64,000 nucleotides of DNA from Mastigocoleus testarum BC008. Lineage in GTDB: Bacteria; Cyanobacteriota; Cyanobacteriia; Cyanobacteriales; Nostocaceae. Below are positions 1 through 10,500 of this stretch, one piece after another. The notes beneath the pieces are model-generated. The model was not told where the DNA came from. It worked only from the letters and a program-made list of their open reading frames with translations, and ran no database searches. A program made the position numbers and the translations under genes. The stretch spans positions 105,574-169,573 of the forward strand of contig NZ_LMTZ01000055.1 in the NCBI RefSeq assembly GCF_001456025.1, in the 5' to 3' direction. The stretch's first letter is position 1. Every line of letters starts with the position of its first letter.

Positions 1-1
1 T

Positions 2-23
2 AGGGCGCACATCGATGCGCCCT
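2..23. repeat. Short GC-rich stem-loop, possible terminator
   Basis: An 8-bp perfect stem (AGGGCGCA with TGCGCCCT) encloses a 6-nt loop. It could be the terminator of a gene lying off the left edge, but only a weak T run follows (TTACAGTTT), so this is uncertain. Confidence 0.4.
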
Positions 24-276
24 TACAGTTTATGAAATTCACAACTAGAGACTGCTTTATCATTTGTCTTTTCAATTGACATCTACTGGAGGTGTATTAT
101 AAAAGACCTCTGTGATAATTAGCTTGAAACCACTGTGATTGCTGAACTCTCCCAGTTGCTAGCTTCTTAGCAACTTCTAGCGTTCAACCTCTCAGTTTTC
201 TCAGAAAACTCTTAGTCAAGTCTCAGTTATCCATCACTAGTTCCTCAGTTTCATCCCCGATATTGGTAATAACAGA

Positions 277-355
277 CCGCGCCTATGGCGACCAGAAGTA
301 TGTTTATCATAGGTTTTACCGCGTCTACGGCGTTAGCATAGCGTGTCCGTAGAAC
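277..355. repeat. GC-rich palindromic intergenic repeat
   Basis: This element is much richer in G and C than its surroundings. It contains CGCCTATGGCG and a TCTACGG/CCGTAGA stem around GCGTTAGCATAGCGTG. Related words (GGACACGCTTTGCTAAC, GTATCCGTAGGAC) recur near 2695 and 34085, so it belongs to a dispersed cyanobacterial repeat family. The rest of the 432 bases before the first gene shows nothing coding. Confidence 0.6.
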
Positions 356-432
356 AAACAGGATTTATCAATATCCTAACCTAGGTACGTAGTAAGATAT
401 GAGTAAATAAAAATACCAGTTTAGGGAGTTCC

Positions 433-957
433 ATGAAACGTAATTTTTTTGTCTTCGCAGGTTTAATTATGGCTACTGTTGCGATTATTGGCTGTACTCA
501 ACAGCAAGCCGTTACTCAAACAACAAGCCCAAGCGACGAAAGTACAGTCACCGCAAGTTCCAGTTCTGCTGATTCTCTGACAAAAGAAACTACACAAACA
601 TCTAAAGCTCTAAGCTCTGGAACTTTTGTGGACGGAGAGCATCCCACCTCTGGGACTGTCCGTATTGTCAAAAAAGACGGCAAGCACATTTTAGAACTCG
701 ACTCGGCTTTTAAAACTTCTACTACAGGGCCAGATTTAGTTGTAATTTTACATCGTTTGCCAGATGTGATTGGCTCAACCAAACCACCTGCTTATCCTAT
801 TAATGAGGGCGATTACGTTATTCTTGCCCCTTTACAGAAGTATAGCGGTGCTCAAAGCTATGAGATTCCAAAAAATATCAATTTAAAAGAATTTCAATCG
901 GCTGCTATTTGGTGCCGCAAATTTAATGCAACCTTCGGAGCCGCCAAACTTCTGTAG
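433..957 (+). CDS. DM13-domain lipoprotein
   Basis: The protein has 174 residues. Residues 1-21 form a lipoprotein signal (a basic start, a hydrophobic stretch and the lipobox IIGC at about 18-21), so it is expected to be lipid-anchored at the cell surface. A Ser/Thr-rich linker follows to about residue 60. Residues about 62-174 match the DM13 family: SGTF.....SG.V.I at the start and a conserved IWC(R)KF....GAA end with its single Cys. DM13 domains are proposed to act in redox or electron transfer, but the substrate is unknown. The start is supported by AGGGAG at 422-427, 5-6 bases before the ATG. The gene stands alone between repeat-rich spacers, so context gives no further clue. Confidence 0.85.
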   Translation: MKRNFFVFAGLIMATVAIIGCTQQQAVTQTTSPSDESTVTASSSSADSLTKETTQTSKALSSGTFVDGEHPTSGTVRIVKKDGKHILELDSAFKTSTTGPDLVVILHRLPDVIGSTKPPAYPINEGDYVILAPLQKYSGAQSYEIPKNINLKEFQSAAIWCRKFNATFGAAKLL

Positions 958-973
958 TTAAGGGAAACCTAAA

Positions 974-1080
974 GTGCGAAGCGATAGGCGTAGCCACCTG
1001 CTTGCAGATCGCATAGCGCAGAGCCTTTGGCGTCGGCGCAGTCTCTTCTCTGCCCTTGAGGCTTATCGCTTTACGCATCG
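974..1080. repeat. GC-rich imperfect inverted repeat
   Basis: GCGAAGCGATAGGCGTAG on the left is answered by GGCTTATCGCTTTACGC on the right, with GC-rich palindromic words (GCATAGCGCAGAGCC, GGCGTCGGCGCAG) between. This is a typical dispersed cyanobacterial repeat between convergent genes. No reading frame is supported here. Confidence 0.55.
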
Positions 1081-1207
1081 AAACACTCGCCTAGCATGGT
1101 CATAAGTTATATTTATTGTGTGAATCCCTACACGTAATAGTGATGCGATCAGCATTTCTTATTCATGATTTGACAACCGGTAGTGATTCCCATGTAAGTG
1201 ATTTATG

Positions 1208-2566
1208 TTACTTATTAATAACGTCTGGTAATTCTTCTTCTACTAGTCGCAGGGGAGAATACAGGTAAGTAATTGAGGTGAGTGAGATAACTAAAAATCC
1301 AATCATAACTAATAGAAGTCCTATACCACGACTTGTCCCAGTACCAATAATTTGCCCGAGCGCGATCGCGATAGGACTCTGGGATGTCATTAAAGGTTCA
1401 AAAATGTGGTCCGTTAAGAAACCAGCGCTGACATAACCAAGGGACAAGCAGGTAGTCGCGATCGCTCCCTGTAAGGCAAAAACTCTCCCTTGTATATTGG
1501 TAGTAACTTTCTTTTGTAAGATTGCCAGAACTGAACTATTAACAACAGGTACTGTGAGGAAAAAGAGAAAACCAAAAGCAGTAAACAGGTATAGGGAAGG
1601 TTGTAAACCAGCAATTAAAATAAATAATCCTGCAAGGATAGTGCTGATAAATATGGTGTGAATATAACTTTGCCATTTTCCCCAAATACTGGTGGCAACA
1701 CCACCCACTAAAATACCAGAACAAGTGATAGAAAAGATTGTGCCAGTAATGACTACCGAGTTAAATGATAAAGCTAGGGGTATGACAACAACGTCGAATA
1801 CTCCTACAAGATAATTAATGATAATGGTAAACAGCAGTATTGCTAGTAATCCAGGACGTTGACGCAAATAGCTAAAACCTTGGAAAACTTCCCCTAGGAA
1901 TAAATTTTCTTCTGATTCCTTGGTGTCCTGGGTCTTGTCACTGTTGTTATGAATTTCTGGGAACGGGAGTACTAGGAGAAAAATTTGAGCAAAGAGTATT
2001 GTGGAGAAATCGATAACGATAATACCCTTAAGATGGATAATACCCAATAGTGTAGCTCCGAGAATAGGGGCAGTCAGTCGAGCAAAACCATCGGCTAACT
2101 GGTTCATAGCATTGGCACGACTGAGGTGTTTTTCTGGTACAAGTAGAGTAACTGAGGCATTATAAGTAGGCCATTGGATACCCAAGAAAGCATTACTCAA
2201 AGCGGTAGCAATATAAATATGCCAAATTTCTAGCTGACCGTTGATATATAGCAATGCGATGGTCAAGGTACATAAACCCGCACATAATTCACTGATAATC
2301 ATTAGCCAACGACGACTAAAACGGTCCGCTAATAATCCAGCGATAGGAGAAATAAGTACAAAAGGAAGGGTATTAAATAGTATCAGTAGTGCAAATTGAG
2401 TGACTGACCCAGTTTTTTGATAAACCCAGATATCAAGGGCAAAATTGGTTAAACCAGAACCTGTAACAGAAACAATTTGTCCAAACCAGATGAGGATAAA
2501 AGTTCTCATTTCACGGAGGACAGTTAGACCTTCTTGTATCGGTGATTTTTCGATAATTTCCGTCAT
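1208..2566 (-). CDS. MFS exporter (MFS_3 / EntS-like), probable peptide exporter
   Basis: The 452-residue protein has about 12 hydrophobic segments, the usual length for a major facilitator. The loop after the second or third segment carries the signature LADRFSRRWLM (motif A type), as in the MFS_3/EntS subfamily of siderophore and drug exporters. It probably works as a proton-driven exporter in the inner membrane. It lies 170 bases downstream of the reductase-terminated NRPS gene on the same strand, so the inferred role is export of, or self-protection against, the peptide made by that locus. The spacer carries a palindromic repeat, so co-transcription is likely but not certain. The substrate is an inference from context only. 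Confidence 0.85.
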   Translation of the reverse strand: MTEIIEKSPIQEGLTVLREMRTFILIWFGQIVSVTGSGLTNFALDIWVYQKTGSVTQFALLILFNTLPFVLISPIAGLLADRFSRRWLMIISELCAGLCTLTIALLYINGQLEIWHIYIATALSNAFLGIQWPTYNASVTLLVPEKHLSRANAMNQLADGFARLTAPILGATLLGIIHLKGIIVIDFSTILFAQIFLLVLPFPEIHNNSDKTQDTKESEENLFLGEVFQGFSYLRQRPGLLAILLFTIIINYLVGVFDVVVIPLALSFNSVVITGTIFSITCSGILVGGVATSIWGKWQSYIHTIFISTILAGLFILIAGLQPSLYLFTAFGFLFFLTVPVVNSSVLAILQKKVTTNIQGRVFALQGAIATTCLSLGYVSAGFLTDHIFEPLMTSQSPIAIALGQIIGTGTSRGIGLLLVMIGFLVISLTSITYLYSPLRLVEEELPDVINK

Positions 2567-2654
2567 TACTTTACTTTTAGACGATCTATTTCTGAAATTT
2601 TTTAGGGATTAGTTAAAAAACAATACAGTTGGTTACCTGCCGTTAAGCATTTTC

Positions 2655-2736
2655 GTAGGTTGGGTTGAGCCACAGTGCAACCCAACGGTTATGTCCTAAG
2701 GACACGCTTTGCTAACCTTCGTCAACGCAACCTACT
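2655..2736. repeat. Composite palindromic repeat (GTTGGGTTGAG...AACCCAAC)
   Basis: GTAGGTTGGGTTGAGCCAC is followed by GTGCAACCCAACGG (hairpin arms GTTGGGTTG/CAACCCAAC), then by GGACACGCTTTGCTAAC and GCAACCTACTTC. The same family recurs many times between 39890 and 44480. It abuts the stop codon of the upstream NRPS gene. Confidence 0.75.
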
Positions 2737-5700
2737 TCAATTTTGAGATTTAGCCTTAACTGAACTGTATTGAGTTAAAAAACCACTCTTGATAAAGTAA
2801 GAAAAATAAGCTTTCAATAAGTTTTGTTCCATAGGAGGAAAAACAATACCTGTATCTGCTAAGCCTAAATCGGTGTTTGTACGATCGAATTGTGGTTCTG
2901 ATACTGACTCTGCTGCGCTTTGAGAATATAGAGCGATTAATGGTTGCAAAACATTACCTGAATCTAACTGTGACTCTCTTATAAGTCGATCTAACCACTG
3001 TTGATAAGAAACTTGTTTGAGAGGGTAACCTAAAGCAAGGATTGATTTAAACAGTTCGTTCATGGGAGTAGAATGGGGATTAAGCAAGTGAAATGCCTTC
3101 CCTAAAGACTCTTTTTGTTGTGATAGATGGGTAATAGCTTTACTGACATAATCCACAGGTGTCAAGTTATCTATAACACCATTCATTTCGGGAGCAATAC
3201 CCATTTGTATACAACCTTTAATTAGCCTGCAAAACAAGTCATTTGTGTTACAAATACCGGTTTGGCTATGTCCTGTTACTCTGGCTAATCTGTAAATACT
3301 AGCCGGAAGTCCGCGATCGCGTGCTTGCATGACTAATTTTTCTGCTACCCATTTACTTTGGGGATATCCACCTTCAAGACCTTCAGTTTTTTCTAAAGGG
3401 TCTGACTCCAGGACTAAGTTGGTTTGGGAATAAGCAAGAGGGGAAAAAACGGAGGTGGTGGAAATATAATGTACGGGTTTGAGTTTACTTTCACTCGCTA
3501 ATCTGAGAATTTCTTGAGTTCCTAAAACATTACTAGGTTTGAGGATGGAGTAAGGATAAATTGTATTTATCCACGCAGCATTGTGATAGATAACATCGAT
3601 TTGACTAGCTAGGTTTTGAAATTTTGATGGAGAAAGACCCAAAAGTTTTTTCGATAAATCCCCCACTACAGCAATAATTCTGCGGTTTTTATTTACCTTA
3701 GATAAGCCGTAGGATTCAAGTTTGGTTTGTAGTTTTTGTTTAGCTTGCTCCAGATTTTGAGAACGGATGAGACAATATATATCAGCTTCTGTTTGCTCTA
3801 GTAATTCCTGCAATAAATAAGCTCCGACAAACCCAGTAGCTCCAGTTAGTAAGATATTTTTAGGTTGACTTAGATATTCAAAAGGTAATAATCGGGGTTG
3901 AATGCTTTGGTCTAAGACTGCATCTTTACGGAAATTTTCCTCTGTGTTTATCGTATCTGTGTTAGTGGTAATTTTGGTATCGATTAATGCTGCGAGTCCG
4001 GCGATCGTTGGTTCTTCAAATAAATAACGTAGGGGTAACTCCAGCTTAGTCTTGAATTTCCCAGCTTCTTGTAAACGAGACATTACTTGAGTTGCGCGTA
4101 GAGAATGTCCTCCCAATTCAAAGAAATTGTCATGAATGTTGATTTGTTTGATACCCAAGACATCACTCCAGATTTGAGCTACAGTTTTTTCTGTATCGGT
4201 ACGAGGATGAACTAGATTATCTGCTTGAGAAACAGATGGTGTTGGGAGAGCGCGACGATTTACTTTTCCGTTGGGAGTTAAAGGTAGTTCCTCTAAGATC
4301 GTAAATATTGAAGGAAGCATATAATCGGGTAATTTTTGTTTGAGGAAACCCCGAATTTGATTTTGGATGATGTTTTTTTTCTCATTTTCGTTCTCAGTTT
4401 CTGATTGGGAATAGCGAGCGCAGTTTTTCAAAGATTGTTTATTAGGGACGATATAAGCGACAATTTGCTTGTTTTCCGATTGGTCTTCCCTGACAACAAC
4501 CACAGATGCTCGAACCAAAGAGTTTTGAGCTAACAGAGCTTCAATTTCTCCTAATTCAATTCGGAAACCGCGAATTTTAACTTGATTGTCGATGCGACCC
4601 AAAAACTCGATATTACCATCTGCTAGATAACGAACTAAGTCACCAGTTTTATACAATTTTGAATTGGTAATTGGTAATAGGTAATGGGTAATGGGTAATA
4701 ATTTGTCATTAATATCTCCCCCTGCTTCCCCTGCGTCCTCTGCTCTCCTACTTCTTAAGAAGGGATTTTGGATAAATTTCTGCTCGGTTAATTGTGGAAG
4801 ATTCAGATAACCAGATGCTAAACCCACACCACCGATATGTAGTTCTCCCGGTACACCAATTGGAACTGGTTGGAGATGTTTATCTAAGATGTAAATTTCT
4901 GTATTCGCGATGGGACGACCAATGGATACGGAATTATTATAAGAATGCTTTGATGATGGTTTTGGTTTATAGACTGTAGCTGTAATAGTGGCTTCTGTGG
5001 GACCATAGGCATTTATCCACATTACCCTATCTCCAACCAATTTTTGCCACAAAGCCAATCGCTCTGGTAAAACCTGTTCGCTACCGGTAACTAACAACCG
5101 TAAATTGCATGGTACGGTAGATTTACCTTGAGATATTTCTAAAACCCATTCTTGCCAGTATGGTGTTGGTATATTAACAACCGTTAAGCTTTTTTCCTCA
5201 ATAAATCTAGAGAAATCTGCAAAGGAACTAAAAATTTCCGCAGGTCTCATTACCAATGTTCCACCGCTTAATAAGGTGGGGAAAATTTCTTCTAATGCAA
5301 CATCAAAACTAAAGGAAGCAAATTGCAGGACTAGATCGCGATTTGTTAAACCATATTCTGCGATCGCAGCGGTTGCATGATTGACTATAGCTTGGTGGGA
5401 AATCATTACCCCCTTTGGTTTCCCGGTAGAACCAGAGGTGTAAATTACATAAGCTAAATTATTCGGTTTTACCTTACCAACTACTGTAGAGACGCGACAT
5501 GTCGCGTCTCCACATGTCGCGTCTCTACAAATAATGTCATTATCCAAATAAACTACCTTTGCACTACTCTTAGGTAATAAATTGACTAACTTCTGCTGAG
5601 TTAGTAATACAGATACTCCAGAGTCATGCACCATATGAGCTAAACGTTCTCGAGGATAGGTGGAATCGAGTGGTAAATAAGCACCTCCGGCTTTTAATAT

Positions 5701-7551
5701 CCCCAATAATCCGACTATCATTTCCACAGAACGTTCTACACATAAACCGACTAACACATCTGCTTTAACTCCCAAAGTCCTTAAATGATGTGCTAACCGA
5801 TCTGCACGATGATTCAATTCTTGGTAAGTCAGTGTTTCGGAACCAAACTCTAGAGCTATATGCTCGGGAGTGCGTTTTACCTGTGACTCAAACAACTCAT
5901 GAATACATCGATCGCGAGGAAAATCACTCTTGTGAGAATTCCATTCCACTAACAACTGATGCTGCTCTTTTGCTGTTAATAGTGATAATGTACTAATCGA
6001 TTCTTCGGGATTAGCAACAATAGCTGTTAACAAGGTCTGAAAATGACCTGTCATCCTATTAATGGTATCTACATTAAATAGATCGCTACTGTATTCCCAC
6101 CAACCTCTGAGATAATTTCTTTTATCTTCGATTACTAAACTTAAATCGAACTTTGAGGTGACAATCTCTGTTTGTAAAGGATTTACAGTTAAACCAGGAA
6201 ATTCTAATTGCTCCATCGAGTCATACTGTAAATCAAACAAGACCTGAAATAGAGGACTATAACTAAGATTTCTTTCTGGTTGTAATGCTTCTACAACTTG
6301 CTCAAAAGGTACATCCTGATGAGTTTGACCATCAGCAGCTACTTTTTTGACTAGATTGAGTAAATCGGAAAAGCTGAAATTTTCTCCAAGTTGAAATCGC
6401 AACACCAAGGTATTAACAAAGAAGCCAATTAATGGTTCTATTTCTTTACGGTTGCGGTTAGCAACGGGAGAACCGATACAAATATCATCCTGACCGCTAT
6501 ACCGGAAAAGTAAAGTCACAAAAGCCGCGAGCATAGTCATAAAGAGGGTAGCTCCTGACTTTTGGCTTAAAGTTTTCAGCGATTCAGTTAAATCTGAATC
6601 TAGTTGAAATTCTACAACACCACCGCGAAAACTTTGAACTGCTGGACGGGGACGATCCGTAGGTAGTTCTAATAATGGTGGTGCGTCAGCTAACTGTTTT
6701 TTCCAGTAGTTGAGTTGTTTTTCTAGAACTTCACCTTGCAGATACTGTTGCTGCCAAACCGCAAAATCTGCATACTGTATAGATAATTCCGGTAAACCTG
6801 TATAGACGTAGCATGCTACGTCTATACATGTCGCGTTTCCAGAATCGAAGGTTTGATAGAAAGCAGACAACTCTTGAATAAAAATTCCCATGGACCAACC
6901 ATCAGAAACAATGTGGTGCATATTTATCAACAACACATGGGACTGTTCGCTCAACTTCCAGAGATGAAAACGCACCAAACGACCGTCGATTAACTCAAAG
7001 GGTTTGTCACCTTCTTGTGTAGCTAATTGTTTTACGGTGGTTAATTTTGCAGCGGAGGGTAAACCCTGTAAGTCAGTTAATGGTAGGTTGAAGTTGATTT
7101 CTAAAGTGATTTCCGGGTCAATTACCTGTATTGGTTGGTCATTAACTATAGCAATACGGGTACGCAAGATTTCATGACGTCGAAATATTTCTCTAATTGC
7201 TTGTTCTAGGGCTGTAATATTGAGATTTCCGGTAATTTCTAGAGTTAAGGGTAAATTGTAGGTACTATTTCCCCCTTCTAACTGATAAAGGAACCATAAT
7301 CGCTGTTGTGCAAAGGATAAAGGTAAATCTTGGTTGCGCGAAACTGGACTAATAGACTCAAAACTAGAGTTTGAATTGACGTTAATTTGTTGCAGAAAAT
7401 CAATAATTTCTGGTTTGCGATCGGATAAATGGGTGCGTATTTCTGGTGTGAGTACTCCTTTAGGTGCATTACAGCGCAAACGATCTTCTTCAAGCCATAA
7501 TTTAATATCTAAACGGGAAAGATCTGACAAAAATTCTTCAATGGTTTTCAT
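2737..7551 (-). CDS. NRPS termination module: docking-C-A-PCP-thioester reductase
   Basis: This 1604-residue protein is the last elongation and release module. Domains in order: TubC-type N-terminal docking (about 1-52), condensation with HHIVSDG near 215 (LCL-like), adenylation with TSGSTGKPKG near 705, a carrier domain with GGHSLRATQV near 1148, and a thioester reductase from about 1230 (NAD(P)-binding GATGFVGAYLL; YPQSK as the YxxxK catalytic pair near 1398). Reductive release gives a peptide aldehyde or alcohol. Manual alignment to GrsA gives the specificity code DVEPVGAIT; its DVE..G..T pattern resembles Arg-type codes, but this is weak. The start overlaps the upstream NRPS stop by 4 bases (ATGA), showing translational coupling. 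Repeat-derived inserts lie in frame near 4663-4760, 5485-5529 and 6800-6840. Confidence 0.93.
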   Translation of the reverse strand: MKTIEEFLSDLSRLDIKLWLEEDRLRCNAPKGVLTPEIRTHLSDRKPEIIDFLQQINVNSNSSFESISPVSRNQDLPLSFAQQRLWFLYQLEGGNSTYNLPLTLEITGNLNITALEQAIREIFRRHEILRTRIAIVNDQPIQVIDPEITLEINFNLPLTDLQGLPSAAKLTTVKQLATQEGDKPFELIDGRLVRFHLWKLSEQSHVLLINMHHIVSDGWSMGIFIQELSAFYQTFDSGNATCIDVACYVYTGLPELSIQYADFAVWQQQYLQGEVLEKQLNYWKKQLADAPPLLELPTDRPRPAVQSFRGGVVEFQLDSDLTESLKTLSQKSGATLFMTMLAAFVTLLFRYSGQDDICIGSPVANRNRKEIEPLIGFFVNTLVLRFQLGENFSFSDLLNLVKKVAADGQTHQDVPFEQVVEALQPERNLSYSPLFQVLFDLQYDSMEQLEFPGLTVNPLQTEIVTSKFDLSLVIEDKRNYLRGWWEYSSDLFNVDTINRMTGHFQTLLTAIVANPEESISTLSLLTAKEQHQLLVEWNSHKSDFPRDRCIHELFESQVKRTPEHIALEFGSETLTYQELNHRADRLAHHLRTLGVKADVLVGLCVERSVEMIVGLLGILKAGGAYLPLDSTYPRERLAHMVHDSGVSVLLTQQKLVNLLPKSSAKVVYLDNDIICRDATCGDATCRVSTVVGKVKPNNLAYVIYTSGSTGKPKGVMISHQAIVNHATAAIAEYGLTNRDLVLQFASFSFDVALEEIFPTLLSGGTLVMRPAEIFSSFADFSRFIEEKSLTVVNIPTPYWQEWVLEISQGKSTVPCNLRLLVTGSEQVLPERLALWQKLVGDRVMWINAYGPTEATITATVYKPKPSSKHSYNNSVSIGRPIANTEIYILDKHLQPVPIGVPGELHIGGVGLASGYLNLPQLTEQKFIQNPFLRSRRAEDAGEAGGDINDKLLPITHYLLPITNSKLYKTGDLVRYLADGNIEFLGRIDNQVKIRGFRIELGEIEALLAQNSLVRASVVVVREDQSENKQIVAYIVPNKQSLKNCARYSQSETENENEKKNIIQNQIRGFLKQKLPDYMLPSIFTILEELPLTPNGKVNRRALPTPSVSQADNLVHPRTDTEKTVAQIWSDVLGIKQINIHDNFFELGGHSLRATQVMSRLQEAGKFKTKLELPLRYLFEEPTIAGLAALIDTKITTNTDTINTEENFRKDAVLDQSIQPRLLPFEYLSQPKNILLTGATGFVGAYLLQELLEQTEADIYCLIRSQNLEQAKQKLQTKLESYGLSKVNKNRRIIAVVGDLSKKLLGLSPSKFQNLASQIDVIYHNAAWINTIYPYSILKPSNVLGTQEILRLASESKLKPVHYISTTSVFSPLAYSQTNLVLESDPLEKTEGLEGGYPQSKWVAEKLVMQARDRGLPASIYRLARVTGHSQTGICNTNDLFCRLIKGCIQMGIAPEMNGVIDNLTPVDYVSKAITHLSQQKESLGKAFHLLNPHSTPMNELFKSILALGYPLKQVSYQQWLDRLIRESQLDSGNVLQPLIALYSQSAAESVSEPQFDRTNTDLGLADTGIVFPPMEQNLLKAYFSYFIKSGFLTQYSSVKAKSQN
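4663..4760. repeat. In-frame heptamer repeat and CT-rich repeat inside an NRPS A domain
   Basis: Units of GGTAATG/GGTAATT repeat about five times (4663-4700), followed by CCCCCTGCTTCCCCTGCG. Both are typical intergenic cyanobacterial repeat sequences. Here they are translated as a low-complexity insert (with LLPITHYLLPIT) just before the conserved YKTGDLVRYL motif. The paralogous gene has a shorter version at about 13420-13480. Confidence 0.7.
5485..5529. repeat. Palindromic element inside an NRPS A domain
   Basis: Positions 5489-5510 form a perfect 22-nt palindrome with arms GAGACGCGACA/TGTCGCGTCTC, followed by a second CATGTCGCGTCTCTACA arm. The element is read through in frame, adding RDATCGDATCRVST to the loop before the A3 motif. 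Confidence 0.85.
6800..6840. repeat. Palindromic element inside an NRPS C domain
   Basis: Positions 6801-6826 are a perfect 26-nt palindrome (arms TATAGACGTAGCA/TGCTACGTCTATA) followed by CATGTCGCGTTTCC. It is translated into a loop just before LPELSIQYADFA of the condensation domain, the same place as the longer insert at 15522-15621 in the paralogous gene. Confidence 0.85.
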
Positions 7552-10500
7552 AGCTCAATCTCCTCCCGTTCCTCTTGGTTTTCTGATAGATCGTTAGAAT
7601 TTATTTCTGTTAGTTTTTGCGCTGTTGAAAGCAGAAGGTCAATAACAGCAGCTAGTCGAGCTATGGTCGGTTCTTCAAACAAACGACGTAGGGGTAATTC
7701 TATCTTCCAAGTTTGGCGCAACCGGGAAATTACTTGGGTCGCAAGTAAGGAATGTCCTCCGCATTCAAAGAAGTTATCGTGAATGCTTACTTGTTTTAAT
7801 CCTAAAACTTCCTGCCAAATTTTTCCTAAAGTAGCTTCTGTGGGAGTGCGAGGTGGAACAAAACTCTCTGGTTCGTGAGTTACAGAAGGAGTAGGTAGCG
7901 CACGACGGTTTATTTTACCGCTAGGAGTCAGGGGTAAAGCATCCAAAAATACAAAAGCACTGGGTATCATGTATTCGGGTAATTCCTGTTTGAGAAAGTC
8001 CCGTAACTGTTTTTGGATTGAGGAATGATTTTCTAAAGATTTTGTATCTAGAGTATTTAGAGTTTGTGGAGCAAACTTGTTTACCACATATGCAACTAAA
8101 CGCTTTTTACCAGGAATATCTTCTCGAACAATAACTACTGCTTCCGATACCTGTGGATGTGCAGCGATCGCAGTTTCAATTTCTCCCAATTCAATGCGGA
8201 AACCTCGTATTTTTACCTGATTATCGATTCGTCCCAAGAATTCAATATTACCATCGGGTAAATAACGTGCTAGGTCGCCAGTTTTGTATAATCGTTCTCC
8301 CGACCGATTACTTAAGGGATTGGGGATAAACTTCTGGGTAGTTAAATCTGAACGGTTGAGATATTCTCTAGCTAAACCGATACCTCCAATGTACAGTTCT
8401 CCTGGAACTCCAATAGGTACGGGTTGATGATGAGAATCGAGAATATATATTTGTGTATTAGCTATAGGACGACCAATGGGGGGAAGGGTTAAATTTTGAG
8501 ATGTTTGAGATGTTTGAGATTTTTGAGTATAAGCAGAACTTTCTAAGGTAAAAGCTGTGACGACATGGGTTTCTGATGGTCCATATTGATTTTGTAAGGT
8601 GCAATTAGGGAGTCTTCTCAAAAAGTTATTCAGAGCAGTTGTCATTTGTAACTGTTCTCCCGCAGTAATAATTTCCTGTAAACTCACAGGTAAATCATCG
8701 CTACTAGCAGCAACCTCAGCTAACTGTTGTAAAGCAACAAAAGGTAGAAATAATCTTTCAATTCCTTGTTCTGTAAGTAACTTTAATAAAGCGATCGCAT
8801 CTCGTCTTACATCGTCAGGAATTAAAACCAATGTTCCACCAGCACACAAAGTAGAGAAGATTTCTTGGAAGGAGACATCAAAACTTATCGGTGAAAATTG
8901 CAGAGTTTTGCTATTTTGATTAGCAATTCCATTTTCGATTTGCCACATTAGTAAGTTAACCAGGGAGCGGTTACTCATCGCAACTCCCTTGGGTTTACCG
9001 GTAGAACCAGAAGTGTAAATTACATAAGCTAAATTTTCCGGTTTTACGCTTTGTGGTTTTACAGTTGTAGGTAATGGTTTGTCTTGAAGTTCGTCTCTAT
9101 ATTTAATCTCTTTGTCTTTGTCCAAACAGACTACTGTGTCGTGCTTGGGTAAATAATCGATAAACTTTTGCTCAGTTAGCAACACCGATGCTTGAGAATC
9201 GCTCAACATATAAGCTAAACGTTCTTCAGGATAACTTGGATCTAACGGTACATAAGCACCACCAGCTTTGAGAATTGCTAGTAATCCCACCACCATTTCC
9301 ACAGAACGCTCGATACATAAACCCACTAACACATCTGGTTTCACACCCAAGGTAATTAAATAATCTGCTAATTGATTAGCACGATGATTCAATTGCTCGT
9401 AAGTTAATGTTTCGCGACCAAACTGTAACGCTATATTTTGGGGAGTGCGTTGTACTTGTTCCTCAAACAACTCATAAATACATTTGTCGGGATATTTTAT
9501 GTGGGTATCGTTCCATTCCCCTAATAACTGATTTCTTTCTGTCTTAGTTATCAAAGTTAAATCTTGCAATTGACCAGTTTGATTTGCAACCACTCCCTCC
9601 AACAAAGTTAGGAAATGATTCCCCATTCTCGCGATCGCATCTGCATCGAAACGACTACAATCGTAAAGCATTCGCACTAACAATTCTTCACCCGGTATTA
9701 TCACCAATGTCAAGGGGTAATTTGTGCGCTCGTAGGATTTTATTTCGTCAATTTCTAAACCTGCTGTATCTTCTAGTAAGGAAGAACCTATAGGATAATT
9801 TTCAAATACTACAAGACTTTCAAATAAAGGTCTTCCCCCGGGTATTTCGCTACAGCGTTGAATTTCTACCAGTGGATACCATGAATATTGTTCCCTTTCC
9901 AAATGCTGTGACTGTAACTGTTGCAACCACGGTAAAATTTGAGTATCACCTGACACTTTCACTCGTACGGGTAAAGTATTAATGAACAGCCCAACCATAG
10001 ATTCTACACCGGACAAAGTGGGAGGTCGACCAGATACCGTCGCACCAAATAATACATCCGACTCACCACTATAACGACTTAATAGCAGCGCCCAAATTCC
10101 CTGTAATAAGGTAGAAAGGGTGAGATGATTTTGCTTTGCTAGGGACTTGAGAGCGCTAGTAGTCTTTTCTGATAATCGTAGATGTTGCTCTTGGTAAGTC
10201 TTTTGAGGTTGTGAATTTTGAGAGTGTGAATCTTGAGATTGTAAATTTTGCTGCACCACTCGGTCTACCACCAAAGGCGTAGAAGCAGAAAAGCCTTCGA
10301 GTGTTTGTCGCCAAAATGCTTCTGCTGTCAAGCAATCTTGCTTTTGCAGCCAATTAATATAGTCTTTATAAGGACGGGGAGAAGGTAAGTATAAACCTTC
10401 GTTTCTATTTTTTCCTGTATTTAATAATTCGTAAAAATAAAAGACTTCCTTGAGGATGATGGGTAAACACCAACCATCCGTCAACAGGTGATGAGAACTC

